Assembly (NCBI RefSeq): GCF_007655005.1
Contig: NZ_SZVW01000003.1
Span: forward strand, 426,472 to 490,471
Source of the DNA: Streptomyces tibetensis
GTDB lineage: Bacteria > Actinomycetota > Actinomycetes > Streptomycetales > Streptomycetaceae
Length of the DNA: 64,000 bases
Direction of reading: 5' to 3'
The notes under the pieces are model-generated. The model saw nothing but the letters and a program-made list of their open reading frames with translations. It did not search any database and was not told where the DNA came from. Within the stretch, counting starts at the first letter, position 1. Each line of letters begins with the position of its first letter. Below are positions 35,578 through 44,321 of this stretch, piece after piece. Made by a program: the position numbers and the translations under genes.

Positions 35578-36663
35578 TCAGAGCACGACCACCGAGCGCA
35601 GCACCTCACCCCGGTGCATCTTCGCGAACGCCGCTTCCACCTGGTCCAGGGCGATGGTCTCGCTGACGAACGCGTTCAGGTCCAGCAACCCGTACAGGTA
35701 CTGGTCGATGAGGAACGGGAAGTCCCTGCTCGGCAGACAGTCGCCGTACCAGGACGACTTGATCGCGCCACCCCGCGAGAACACGTCGATCAGCGGCAGT
35801 TCGACTTTCATCTCGGGAGAGGGCACGCCGACCTGGACCAGCAGACCGGCGTGGTCGCGCATGTAGAAGGCCTGCCGGAAGGTCTCCGGGCGGCCGACCG
35901 CGTCGATCGCGATGTCGACGCCGAAGCCGCCGGTGAGCTCCCGAACCGCCTCGACGGGGTCCGTGCCCCGCGAGTTGACGGTGTGCGTGGCACCGAACTT
36001 CTCCGCCTGGTCGAGCTTCCTGTCGTCGATGTCCACCGCGATGACCTTCATGGCACCGTTGAGGCAGGCGCCGGCGATCGCCGCGTCGCCCACGCCGCCA
36101 CAGCCGATCACGGCGACCGAGTCACCCCGGCCGACCTTGCCGGTGTTGACCGCCGCGCCGTAGCCGGCCATCACGCCGCAGCCGATGAGCCCGGCCGCCT
36201 CCGGGCGTGCCGCCGGGTCGATCTTCACCGCCTGGCCCGCGGCGACCAGTGTCTTCTCGGCGAACGCGCCGATACCGAGCGCGTTGGAGAGCGGCGTGCC
36301 GTCCGGAAGGGTCATGGGCTGGGCCGCGTTGCGGGAGTCGAAGCAGTACCAGGGACGGCCGCGGCGACAGGAGCGGCAACCGCCGCAGGGGGCACGCCAG
36401 GCCAGCACCACGTAATCACCGGGTCCGAGGCCGGTGACCCCCTCGCCCACCGCCTCGATCGTGCCCGCCGCCTCATGGCCCAGCAGAAACGGGAAGTCGT
36501 CGTTGATCGCGCCCTCGCGGTAGTGCAGATCCGTGTGGCAGACCCCGCACGCCTGCACAGTGACGAGGACCTCCCCGGGCCCGGGATCGGGAACCACGAT
36601 CGTCCACACCTCGACCGGTGCACCCTTCTCGACAGCGACTACGGCACGGACCTCGTGGGGCAC
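35578..36663 (-). CDS. mscR: S-(hydroxymethyl)mycothiol dehydrogenase (formaldehyde dehydrogenase)
   Basis: A 361-residue zinc-dependent medium-chain dehydrogenase of the mycothiol-dependent formaldehyde dehydrogenase type. The start [34 protein letters not shown] is diagnostic; catalytic zinc residues lie in ACGVCHTD and LGHEAAG; the structural zinc cluster is [15 protein letters not shown]; the NAD fold has [12 protein letters not shown]. Formaldehyde made by demethylating betaine, dimethylglycine or sarcosine forms the mycothiol adduct this enzyme oxidises. The GTG at 36663 is chosen because AGGAG sits seven bases upstream and it matches the family N-terminus. An IclR-type motif is 39 bases upstream. 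Confidence 0.92.
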   Translation of the reverse strand: MPHEVRAVVAVEKGAPVEVWTIVVPDPGPGEVLVTVQACGVCHTDLHYREGAINDDFPFLLGHEAAGTIEAVGEGVTGLGPGDYVVLAWRAPCGGCRSCRRGRPWYCFDSRNAAQPMTLPDGTPLSNALGIGAFAEKTLVAAGQAVKIDPAARPEAAGLIGCGVMAGYGAAVNTGKVGRGDSVAVIGCGGVGDAAIAGACLNGAMKVIAVDIDDRKLDQAEKFGATHTVNSRGTDPVEAVRELTGGFGVDIAIDAVGRPETFRQAFYMRDHAGLLVQVGVPSPEMKVELPLIDVFSRGGAIKSSWYGDCLPSRDFPFLIDQYLYGLLDLNAFVSETIALDQVEAAFAKMHRGEVLRSVVVL

Positions 36664-36701
36664 GACAGGCTCCTCTGCTGTTGCGCAGTGCACGATGGGT
36701 T

Positions 36702-36717
36702 GCGCGATGGGGAACAT
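36702..36717 (+). promoter_or_regulatory. IclR-type motif upstream of mscR
   Basis: GCGCGATGGGGAACAT, 39 bases upstream of the mscR start. It matches a motif in the iclR/ferredoxin gap (GCGCGATGTGAAACAT at 37827-37842) in 14 of 16 positions. A shared site suggests one regulator controls both promoters. Confidence 0.5.
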
Positions 36718-36816
36718 AGTGGGAACGCCACCGAGGAGCCGTCAAGAGGTACGGCCGATGGTTCGGGTCAACCCTTGGACAAGCGGACGGACCGGGCGAA
36801 ATCCGCCGGACACACA

Positions 36817-36855
36817 ACAGCGCGGGACCAGGGATTTCACCTGTTCCCGCGCTGT
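36817..36855 (-). terminator. Terminator hairpin after iclR gene
   Basis: Perfect 11-bp arms 36817-36827 and 36845-36855 (ACAGCGCGGGA / TCCCGCGCTGT) with a 17-base loop, 35 bases beyond the iclR stop codon on the minus strand and upstream of mscR. Confidence 0.75.
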
Positions 36856-36889
36856 GTCCCGGCGGCTTCGGCGACCGGCCGGGGCTACA

Positions 36890-37720
36890 TCAGAAGCCGT
36901 ATCCCATACGGCGGGACAGCTCCATCGCGGCCGCCTCCGTGCGCTTGGCCACCTCGGGCAGCCGCTCCTCGGTCAGCCGGTACACCGGCCCCGAGACGCT
37001 GAGTGACGCGATGACCTTGCCGTCGTGCGCCCGCACCGGCGACGCCGCTGCCGCCAGCCCGATCTCCAGCTCCTCCGTCGTGATCGCGTACCCCTGCTGC
37101 ACCACCGTGTCCAACTCGCCGCGCAGCATGGACCCGACGGTCGCGGTGCGCTCCGTGAAACGGTGCAGCGGGCGCGCCAGCAGGCCCTCGCGCAGGGTCG
37201 GCGGCAGATGCGCGAGCAGCACCTTTCCGCTGGCCGTGGCATGCAGCGGAGTGCGCCGGCCGAGCCAGTTCTGCGCGGTGACGGACGCGGTGCCGCGCGC
37301 CTGCATGATGTTGACCGCCGCGTCGTCGTCCAGCACCGCGATGTTGACCGTCTCGCCCAGCTCGTCGGCGAGTTCCCGGCACACCGGGACGCCCTCCTGC
37401 GAGACATCCAGCCGCACTGCCGCCGCCCCCGCCAGGCGCAGTACACCGGCCCCCAGGTAGTACTTGCCGCGGTCCTTCGCCTGGGCCACCAGGCCGCGGT
37501 TCTCCAGAACGCCGAGCAGCCGGAACGCCGTGGACTTGTGCACGTCCAGCTCGTCGGCGATCTCGGTCACCCCCGCCTCGCCGTGCCGGGCGAGGATCTC
37601 CAGCACGCTGACGGCGCGGTCCACCGACTGGACGGCACTGGCCGCGCCTCTGCCGCTCTGCTTGGCTCCGCTCCCGGTTCCGTTCTCCTCCTGGCCGGAC
37701 TGCTTCTGCGTGCGGGTCAT
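36890..37720 (-). CDS. IclR-family transcriptional regulator
   Basis: A 276-residue IclR protein. After a Gly/Ser/Gln-rich N-terminus, the winged helix spans about residues 30-90 (QSVDRAVSVLEILARHGEAGVTEIADELDVHKSTAFRLLGVLENRGLVAQ). The effector domain follows, with LHATASGKVLLAHLP and the conserved C-terminal segment GLAAAASPVRAHDGKVIASLSVSGPVYRLTEERL. It lies between the demethylation genes on its own strand and a divergent ferredoxin-reductase pair, so it very likely controls betaine catabolism; a palindrome in its promoter region recurs upstream of mscR. Confidence 0.92.
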   Translation of the reverse strand: MTRTQKQSGQEENGTGSGAKQSGRGAASAVQSVDRAVSVLEILARHGEAGVTEIADELDVHKSTAFRLLGVLENRGLVAQAKDRGKYYLGAGVLRLAGAAAVRLDVSQEGVPVCRELADELGETVNIAVLDDDAAVNIMQARGTASVTAQNWLGRRTPLHATASGKVLLAHLPPTLREGLLARPLHRFTERTATVGSMLRGELDTVVQQGYAITTEELEIGLAAAASPVRAHDGKVIASLSVSGPVYRLTEERLPEVAKRTEAAAMELSRRMGYGF

Positions 37721-37826
37721 GGCTGAACTCTCACCACCTGTCGGCCCGGTTTGGGCCGCATCTGCGGGAACCCCTTGACGCGACGGTCGTCCCGCCCGGA
37801 TTCTGTTGCGTATAGCGCTTACTCAT

Positions 37827-37843
37827 GCGCGATGTGAAACATC
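37827..37843. promoter_or_regulatory. Candidate IclR operator
   Basis: GCGCGATGTGAAACATC contains the perfect inverted repeat GATGT-GAA-ACATC (37831-37843). It lies 107 bases upstream of the iclR start in the 316-base divergent gap 37721-38036, which has no gene. The same 16-base motif recurs upstream of mscR. Confidence 0.55.
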
Positions 37844-37996
37844 ATGTTACCGAAGCGTCCGGATCCCGGTAGGGAACGAGCCCCCGGCAGGGGGGACCCG
37901 ACCTCGACGGGACCGGATGACGTGCACCAACACCTTTCCCGTGCCCGGACCCGCCCCGGCCCCGGCACACCCAGGAACTGCCTACAGTCTGGCCAA

Positions 37997-38012
37997 ACTG
38001 GTCCGGACCATG
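37997..38012. promoter_or_regulatory. Palindromic operator before the Rieske ferredoxin gene
   Basis: ACTGGTCCGGACCATG, with the perfect 12-bp palindrome TGGTCCGGACCA at 37999-38010. It lies between a -10-like TACAGT (37983-37988) and the GTG at 38037. It differs from the DasR site TGGTCTAGACCA only at the central two bases, but DasR is not the only candidate. Confidence 0.5.
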
Positions 38013-38036
38013 CGTCCCGGACCGAGAGGGGGGCCC

Positions 38037-38360
38037 GTGATTCCCGTCTGCCGCCTCGAAGACCTCCCCAAGGGTGAGTCCTTCCGCGTCGAGACGACCC
38101 CGCCCGTCGCCGTGTTCCACACCGACGACGGCGATCTCTACGCCATCGACGACACCTGCACCCACCAGGACGCCTCCCTCTCCGAGGGCTGGCTGGAGGG
38201 CTGCCTCGTCGAATGCCCGCTGCACGCGGCCTCGTTCGACCTGCGCACCGGCGCGCCGACCTGCCTCCCGGCCCGCCGCCCCGTCCGCACCCACCGCGTC
38301 ACCGTGGACGACGGAGTCATCCACCTGCACCTCGCGGCGGAGGAGGGGACGGCGGCGTGA
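38037..38360 (+). CDS. Rieske-type [2Fe-2S] ferredoxin
   Basis: A 107-residue electron carrier. The two cluster-binding segments are CTHQDASLSEGWLEG and CPLHAASFD, each Cys-X-His, arranged as in BedB/NirD-type ferredoxins. The GTG at 38037 is preferred: GAGAGGGGGG precedes it and homology starts at once (VIPVCRLEDLPKGESF); an in-frame extension to 37806 is not family-like. With the flavoprotein 121 bases downstream it forms a two-component electron supply, probably for the Rieske oxygenase at 31.8-32.9 kb. Confidence 0.88.
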   Translation: MIPVCRLEDLPKGESFRVETTPPVAVFHTDDGDLYAIDDTCTHQDASLSEGWLEGCLVECPLHAASFDLRTGAPTCLPARRPVRTHRVTVDDGVIHLHLAAEEGTAA

Positions 38361-38481
38361 ACACACAGCGCACCGGCGTCCCCAGCACCCGCACCGGCGC
38401 GCAGTGCACGGGCACCCTCGGCACTCGCACCATGACGGGCGCGCGTGGCGGCGATGCCGACGCCGCGAGGAGGCGCCCCGC

Positions 38482-39672
38482 ATGCGAACCGTGACCGTGG
38501 TCGGCGCCTCGCTCTCCGGTCTCTACGCCGCCCGGGAACTGCGCGCCCAGGGCTACGACGGACGTCTCGTGATCGTCGGCGACGAACCTCACGCCCCCTA
38601 CGACCGGCCACCTCTCTCCAAGGACTTCCTCACCGGCCGGGCCGACGAGACCCACCTCGCGCTCACCGACGCCGAGGAGACCGCGGAACTCGGCGCCGAG
38701 TGGCTCCTCGGCGTCCGCGCCCGTGCCCTGGACGCCCGAGGCCGGACCGTGCTGCTGGACGACGGCCGCACCGTCTCCACCGACGGTGTCGTCATCGCCA
38801 CCGGCGCCTCGGCCCGCCGCCTGCCCGGCGACACCCTCGCCGGTGTGCACACGCTGCGCACCCTCGACGACGCCCGTGCCCTGCGCGAGGAACTCACCCG
38901 GGGCCCGCGCCGGGTCGTCGTCATCGGCGGCGGCTTCATCGGCGCCGAAACCGCGTCGTCGTGCTCCTGCCTGGGTCACTCCGTCACCGTCGTCGAGGCC
39001 GCTCCGCTCCCGCTCGTGCCCCAACTGGGCGCCGAGATGGCCGCCGTGTGCGCCGCGTTGCACCGCCGCACCGGCGTGGAACTCGTGACCGGAACCGGCG
39101 TGGCCGGGCTGCGAGGCACCGCCGCAGTCACCGGAGTGGACCTCACCGACGGCCGCAGTCTCCCCGCGGACGTCGTGATCGTCGGGATCGGAGCCGTCCC
39201 CAACACCGCCTGGCTCGTCGGCTCACCCCTGGCCCTGAGGGACGGCGTCCTGTGCGACGACGGCTGCGTGACGGCCCTGCCGCAGGTCGTCGCCGTCGGA
39301 GACGTGGCCGGCGTCGGCGGCCACCGCGCCGAGCACTGGACGTCCGCCACCCAGCAGCCCAGAGTCGCCGTCACCAACCTGCTCGCCGGACGTACCGCCG
39401 AGACCGCCGTCGCGGTGCCCTACTTCTGGTCCGACCAGTACGGCGCCCGCATCCAGTTCGCCGGCAGGCGCCGGGACGGCGACACCGTTCGCATCACTGA
39501 GGGCGAACTCTCCGACGGGGCATCGGCCGGGGGCGGATTCCTGGCCCGGTACGAACGGGACGGCCGTACGACGGCCGTCCTCGCCGTGGACCGGCCACGT
39601 CCTTTCATGCGGGCGAGGCGTGAACTCGCGCGGAACGCGGGGGAGGGGCAGACACAGTCGCTCCTACGGTGA
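38482..39672 (+). CDS. NAD(P)H:ferredoxin reductase (FAD-dependent)
   Basis: A 396-residue pyridine nucleotide-disulfide oxidoreductase of the ferredoxin reductase type. FAD motif TVVGASLSGLYAARELR at the N-terminus, PYDRPPLSKDFLTG, the NAD motif VVVIGGGFIGAETASSCSCLG, and VVAVGDVAGVGG before HWTSATQQPRVAVTNLLAG; a C-terminal reductase domain has YFWSDQYGARIQFAG. It transfers electrons from NAD(P)H to the preceding Rieske ferredoxin. GAGGAGG lies nine bases before the ATG at 38482. The C-terminal ~60 residues are typical of reductases that pair with Rieske oxygenases. Confidence 0.9.
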   Translation: MRTVTVVGASLSGLYAARELRAQGYDGRLVIVGDEPHAPYDRPPLSKDFLTGRADETHLALTDAEETAELGAEWLLGVRARALDARGRTVLLDDGRTVSTDGVVIATGASARRLPGDTLAGVHTLRTLDDARALREELTRGPRRVVVIGGGFIGAETASSCSCLGHSVTVVEAAPLPLVPQLGAEMAAVCAALHRRTGVELVTGTGVAGLRGTAAVTGVDLTDGRSLPADVVIVGIGAVPNTAWLVGSPLALRDGVLCDDGCVTALPQVVAVGDVAGVGGHRAEHWTSATQQPRVAVTNLLAGRTAETAVAVPYFWSDQYGARIQFAGRRRDGDTVRITEGELSDGASAGGGFLARYERDGRTTAVLAVDRPRPFMRARRELARNAGEGQTQSLLR

Positions 39673-39721
39673 GAAGGCGCGGGCTCGGATCCGGGCCCGG
39701 TGGCCGGTCTCGGCCTCGATG

Positions 39722-39840
39722 GCCTCACCCCGACACCTGCCGCCCCGCCTCACGAGTGGGACAACTGCCTGGCTGAGTCTCAGGCCCCGGTCGCCTCACC
39801 CCGACACCTGCCGCCCCGCCTCACGAGTGGGACAACTGCC
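39722..39840. repeat. 48-bp direct repeat, 2 copies
   Basis: Identical 48-base copies at 39722-39769 and 39793-39840, 71 bases apart. The second copy includes the last codons and stop (39821) of the convergent membrane-protein gene; the first is a duplicate of that gene end placed outside it. Confidence 0.92.
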
Positions 39841-40384
39841 CGGTGCCACCCCGCCGGCGTATCCGCTCCTGCGTCCGCTCGGCGGCACGCTCCTGCCGCC
39901 GGGTCCGCCGCCGCTCGCGCCGCAGGGCCCGCGCCGTGCTGCTCGGCACGGACACCACGCCGTTGCGCTGGTTCCAGACCTGGCGTGTCACCCACACGTC
40001 GAGCGCCCCCCAGGTGGCCGCGATCGTGCTGACCACACTGCTGATCACCATGGGGAAGGCCAGCCAGGACCCCGCCAGCGTGCACAGAAAGGCCACCATG
40101 GCCTGGATCAGCGTCACGGCTATGAGGAGGACCGCTCGCACGGCCGCCGTCCGCACCGGATCCGGCAGCCTGCGCCGCCGCGCGGGCTCCTCGACCCACA
40201 GGGGCCGGTAATGCTGCCGTTCCCGAGCGCCGTGACCCGCCTCGCGAGTCAGAACCCCCGTCTCCTGCCCGCCGGGCTCCGCCACGCCCTCGGAGCTGTC
40301 GCGATCGGTTGCATCGACATTCTGATGCCCCGTCAGTCGCGCCTCGCCCGCCCTGGACGCACCGCGCCGTTCCGCCGTGCCCAT
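39821..40384 (-). CDS. Small membrane protein, 187 aa
   Basis: Not recognised as a named family. After a polar N-terminal half of about 90 residues (Arg/Gly/Glu rich), two hydrophobic helices follow (AVLLIAVTLIQAMVAFLCTLAG and MVISSVVSTIAATWGALDVWV). It ends in a strongly basic, coiled-coil-like tail (RALRRERRRTRRQERAAERTQERIRRRG). The ATG at 40384 is preferred (GGGGAG about nine bases upstream); a GTG directly before it is equally possible. It is convergent with the reductase gene and divergent from the conservon. Its 3' end is duplicated as a 48-bp direct repeat. Confidence 0.65.
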   Translation of the reverse strand: MGTAERRGASRAGEARLTGHQNVDATDRDSSEGVAEPGGQETGVLTREAGHGARERQHYRPLWVEEPARRRRLPDPVRTAAVRAVLLIAVTLIQAMVAFLCTLAGSWLAFPMVISSVVSTIAATWGALDVWVTRQVWNQRNGVVSVPSSTARALRRERRRTRRQERAAERTQERIRRRGGTGQLSHS

Positions 40385-40752
40385 CACCGTGTCACTCCCC
40401 ACCGCCAACAGACCGCTCGCTCGCATCCGAAGACCCGTGCTCCCCAGTGGCTGCCCGGCTTGCGCTGTTCTACGCCGCCCAGGTGCGGGACGCGGCTCCT
40501 GTGGCCGATTCCGCCCCCGTTTCCCATGGAGTAGGACGAACGGCCGCCCACGAAGATTCCCGGAAACCGAAAAATTTCAGCCAACCGCCTACGCGCCACT
40601 CGGGGGTTGACCCGCGCCGCCACCACCGGTTTCGGGGAGACAACTCCCGCAATGCCCGGACAACTCGCCACGCCTCGTGGCTGGCTCGGAAGTTCAGCTT
40701 CCGGACCGGCTTTCGAGTTCCCTGTGGGTCGGTAGTAGGCTCGCGCCGTTTG

Positions 40753-40784
40753 TTGACGCACATGTGTACCCCCGGTAGCGGGGG
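40753..40784 (+). promoter_or_regulatory. Conservon promoter with start-site hairpin
   Basis: TTGACG at 40753-40758, 17 bases, then TAGCGG at 40776-40781. The -10 overlaps a hairpin CCCCCG-GTAG-CGGGGG (40769-40784). It lies in the 419-base gap 40385-40803, otherwise without a gene, 20 bases before the cvnA ATG. Confidence 0.5.
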
Positions 40785-40803
40785 GCCCGAGCTGGGGGAG
40801 GCC

Positions 40804-43800
40804 ATGCGCTTTCGCGGGAAGTCCATCCGCCGGAAGATCGTGGCGCTGCTTCTCGTGCCGCTGGTGTCCCTGACCGCGATCTGGACCTTCGCCACCGTGC
40901 TCACGGGACGTGAGGCGAGCGACCTGTTCAACGTGTCGTCCGTGGTGGAGAAGATCGGCTACCCCCTCGAGGACACCGTCCGCGTCCTCCAGGAAGAACG
41001 CCGCCAGACCCTCGTCTACCTCGCCGACCCCCGCGCGTCCGACGGCCTCGCCGCGCTCCGGCGCAGCCGGTCCGCCACCGACAAGGCCGTCAGCGGCATC
41101 CGCGAGAACGCCCGGAACCCCGACGTACGTGACGCGATGGGCGCGGACACCGACGAGCGGCTGACCGCCGTCCTGGACGGCTTCGACGGCATCGAGTCGC
41201 TGCGCCGCAGCGTCGAGGACGGCACCGTCAACCGCACCCAGGCCCTCGACCTCTACAACCGGCTCGTCGACCCCTGCTACGTCCTCCTCGCCAACCTGCA
41301 CGTGGTCGACAACATCGAACTGGACAAGCAGTACCGCGCGCTGGTCAATCTCGCCCGCGCCCGCGAACTGCTCTCCCGCGAGGACGCCCTCCTCGGCTCC
41401 GCCCTGATCGTCGGCAGGATCTCCCACTCCGAAGAGCGGGACATCTCCGACCTCGTGGCCCAGCGCACCCTGATGTACGACGTCAACCTGCCGCTGCTGC
41501 CCGTGGCCGAGCGCGACCGCTACCAGAGCTTCTGGAAGAACGCCTCCTCCGCCCCCTTGCGCGTGGCCGAGGAAGCCGCCGTCTCCTCCGGGGCCGGAAC
41601 CCCCCGCGGCGTCTCCGCCAAGAGCTGGGACAGCGCCGCCGGCAACGTGCTCGACGAGCTCGGCACCCTCAACGACCAGGCCAACGACCGCTATCAGGAC
41701 CGCGTCCACCCCGTGGCCGTCGGCGTCATCGCCAAGGCGGTCATCGCCGGTGCCCTCGGCCTGATCGCGCTCCTGGTCTCCCTCTTTCTGTCCGTACGCG
41801 TCGGCCGCACCCTCATCCGCGATCTGCGGCAGCTGCGCCTGGAGGCCCACGAGGCGTCCGGCGTCCGCCTGCCGAGCGTCATGCGCCGCCTCTCCGCGGG
41901 CGAGCAGGTCGACGTCGAGACCGAGGTCCCGCGCCTCGAATACGACAAGAACGAGATGGGCGAGGTCGGCCAGGCCCTCAACACCCTGCAGCGCGCGGCC
42001 GTCGAAGCCGCCGTCAAGCAGGCCGAGTTGCGCGCCGGCGTCTCCGAGGTCTTCGTCAACCTCGCGCGCCGCAGCCAGGTCCTCCTCCACAAGCAGCTCA
42101 CCCTCCTCGACGCCATGGAGCGCCGCACCGAGGACACCGAGGAACTCGCCGACCTGTTCCGCCTCGACCACCTCACCACCCGCATGCGCCGGCATGCCGA
42201 GGGCCTCGTGATCCTCTCCGGCGCCGCGCCCTCCCGTCAGTGGCGCAAGCCCGTACAGCTCATGGACGTCGTACGCGCCGCCGTCGCCGAGGTCGAGGAC
42301 TACGAGCGCATCGAGGTCCGCCGCCTTCCCCGGAACGCCATCACCGGCCCGGCCGTCGCCGACCTCACGCATCTCGTGGCCGAACTCCTGGAGAACGCCA
42401 CGGTCTTCTCGCCGCCGCACACCGCCGTCCAGGTCCTGGGCGAGCGTGTCGCCAACGGCTTCACCCTGGAGATCCACGACCGTGGACTCGGCATGGCCGC
42501 GGAGGCGCTCCTGGACGCCAACCTCCGACTCGCCGAGACGCCGGAGTTCGAGCTCTCCGACACCGACCGGCTCGGCCTGTTCGTCGTCAGCCGCCTCGCC
42601 CAGCGCCAGAACGTCAGGGTCTCCCTGCAGCCCTCCCCGTACGGCGGCACGACCGCCGTGGTCTTCATCCCCGACACGCTGCTCACCGACGACGTCCCGG
42701 ACACCAACGGAATCGGGTTCCGTCTCGACCGCCCCCAGCTGGCCCCGGAGAACGAGCCGCAGGGCAGCCGCCGCGCCGCACTGTCCCACGCGCCCCCGCA
42801 GCGCCCCGGCCTGCCCGCCGCCCTGCTGGACGGCCCGGTCGAGCTCGAGGCCCCCGTCGACCTGGACGCCATCGGAGACTTCCCGGGCGCCATCGATGAC
42901 GAGGACAGCGAACACGGTGGTCTGTTCCGCCCCCGCCACTCCCTCACCCGCGACCCGGACGAGAGCGCAGACCGCCGAACCGACCCGCGCCGGCAGCCGG
43001 CGGACGCCCGCAACACGGGGGAGCGGACCGACAGCGGCGACGAGCTGAGCGCCCCGGCCGCGCTGCCCCGCCGCCACACCCCCAAGCTGGTCAGCTCGCA
43101 CGGGCGCCCGGTGACCGAGCAGCGCCCCCGGCGGGGCAGGACGGACGAGGAGACGACCCCCGCCACCGGCCGGACGGATACGAGCACCACCTCGGCGCTC
43201 CCGTCACGCGACCGGGGCGAGGAGCCCGCGTCAGGCCGCAGCACCGACTGGTCGGGACCCGAACCCGCGCTCCCGCTTCCGGCCCGGCGCCGCACCGAGA
43301 ACCCCTCCACCGGCAGCCGTCGTGGCGACGCCCTGCCGGACGCACCGCCACCGCTGCCTGCCCGACGCCGCGGGACGGATTCGGGCCGCCGTGGCATCGG
43401 CGCGGTCGGCCGCACCGAGGACCACACTGAGTCACCGGCCGCACCCGGCGCCGCCGGCGCCCGGTCGGAGCCGTCGGCTCTCCCCAGGCGGACACGCCGT
43501 GCGGAGATCGCCTCGAGCGGCCCGGAACGATCGGACCAACGCTCCGACTCCACGCCGACCGGCACCGGCGGTGCCCCCGGCCAGGAGACGGGCTCGGGCG
43601 CGGCGTCCCGGGAAACCGGCCCCGCACCGCAGTCCGGTCCCGGCACCGCCCCGCTGCCCCGGCGCGTCCGGCAGGCCAACCTGGCCCCGCAGCTGAAGCG
43701 GAGCTCGCAGCCGCGTGGTGAGGACAGGACCGAGCCCGTCGAACGCGACGCCGAGGAAGTACGCAGCCGCATGGCATCGCTCCAGCGAGGCTGGCAGCGC

Positions 43801-43881
43801 GGCCGTGAGGAGAACGCCGCGGGCGATGAGGCCCACAGCGGCACAGCACCACAAGGAACGACAGAGGGGGACGGTCGATGA
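40804..43881 (+). CDS. cvnA: Conservon sensor kinase CvnA (nitrate-sensor type)
   Basis: A 1025-residue sensor histidine kinase. TM1 is at residues 12-35 (IVALLLVPLVSLTAIWTFATVL), then an extracellular four-helix NIT-type sensor domain, TM2 at about residues 310-330 (AVIAGALGLIALLVSLFLSV), a HAMP region, and an ATPase domain with N-box HLVAELLENATVFSPP, G1 box IHDRGLGMAAEALL and GLFVVSRLAQRQNVRVSL. No clear phospho-acceptor His box is seen, as in other conservon kinases. The last ~330 residues are Arg/Pro/Ser rich and disordered. The ATG at 40804 follows GGGGGAGG. Coupled by ATGA to cvnB. Confidence 0.93.
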   Translation: MRFRGKSIRRKIVALLLVPLVSLTAIWTFATVLTGREASDLFNVSSVVEKIGYPLEDTVRVLQEERRQTLVYLADPRASDGLAALRRSRSATDKAVSGIRENARNPDVRDAMGADTDERLTAVLDGFDGIESLRRSVEDGTVNRTQALDLYNRLVDPCYVLLANLHVVDNIELDKQYRALVNLARARELLSREDALLGSALIVGRISHSEERDISDLVAQRTLMYDVNLPLLPVAERDRYQSFWKNASSAPLRVAEEAAVSSGAGTPRGVSAKSWDSAAGNVLDELGTLNDQANDRYQDRVHPVAVGVIAKAVIAGALGLIALLVSLFLSVRVGRTLIRDLRQLRLEAHEASGVRLPSVMRRLSAGEQVDVETEVPRLEYDKNEMGEVGQALNTLQRAAVEAAVKQAELRAGVSEVFVNLARRSQVLLHKQLTLLDAMERRTEDTEELADLFRLDHLTTRMRRHAEGLVILSGAAPSRQWRKPVQLMDVVRAAVAEVEDYERIEVRRLPRNAITGPAVADLTHLVAELLENATVFSPPHTAVQVLGERVANGFTLEIHDRGLGMAAEALLDANLRLAETPEFELSDTDRLGLFVVSRLAQRQNVRVSLQPSPYGGTTAVVFIPDTLLTDDVPDTNGIGFRLDRPQLAPENEPQGSRRAALSHAPPQRPGLPAALLDGPVELEAPVDLDAIGDFPGAIDDEDSEHGGLFRPRHSLTRDPDESADRRTDPRRQPADARNTGERTDSGDELSAPAALPRRHTPKLVSSHGRPVTEQRPRRGRTDEETTPATGRTDTSTTSALPSRDRGEEPASGRSTDWSGPEPALPLPARRRTENPSTGSRRGDALPDAPPPLPARRRGTDSGRRGIGAVGRTEDHTESPAAPGAAGARSEPSALPRRTRRAEIASSGPERSDQRSDSTPTGTGGAPGQETGSGAASRETGPAPQSGPGTAPLPRRVRQANLAPQLKRSSQPRGEDRTEPVERDAEEVRSRMASLQRGWQRGREENAAGDEAHSGTAPQGTTEGDGR

Positions 43882-44312
43882 CCGCACCGAAGCCGACCGG
43901 CCACACCGCGACCAACAGGGGGGAGCTGAACTGGCTCCTCGATGATCTGGTGGACCGTGTCGCGAGCATCCGCAAGGCCCTCGTGCTCTCCGGCGACGGG
44001 TTGCCGACGGGCTTGTCCAAGGACCTGACCAGGGAGGACAGCGAGCACCTGGCTGCCGTCGCTTCCGGGTTCCACAGCCTCGCCAAGGGCGTGGGACGCC
44101 ACTTCGAGGCCGGCAACGTCCGCCAGACGGTCGTCGAGCTCGACGATGCCTTCCTGTTCGTGACGGCGGCCGGCGACGGCAGCTGCCTCGCCGTCCTCTC
44201 GGACGCCGACTCGGACGTCGGCCAGGTCGCCTACGAGATGACGCTCCTCGTGAAGCGGGTGGGCGTGCATCTGGCGGCCGCACCGCGCACCGATCTGCCC
44301 GCAGGCGGGTAG
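43878..44312 (+). CDS. cvnB: Conservon CvnB, roadblock/LC7 protein
   Basis: A 144-residue Roadblock/LC7-domain protein: NWLLDDLVDRVASIRKALVLSGDGLPTGLSKDL and SIAC-like FLFVTAAGDGSCLAVLSDADSDVGQVAYEMTLL. Such proteins act as GTPase-activating or scaffolding partners of the conservon Ras-like GTPase CvnD. It starts in the four-base overlap with cvnA and is followed nine bases later by cvnC. Confidence 0.94.
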   Translation: MTAPKPTGHTATNRGELNWLLDDLVDRVASIRKALVLSGDGLPTGLSKDLTREDSEHLAAVASGFHSLAKGVGRHFEAGNVRQTVVELDDAFLFVTAAGDGSCLAVLSDADSDVGQVAYEMTLLVKRVGVHLAAAPRTDLPAGG

Positions 44313-44321
44313 TGGGATGGC

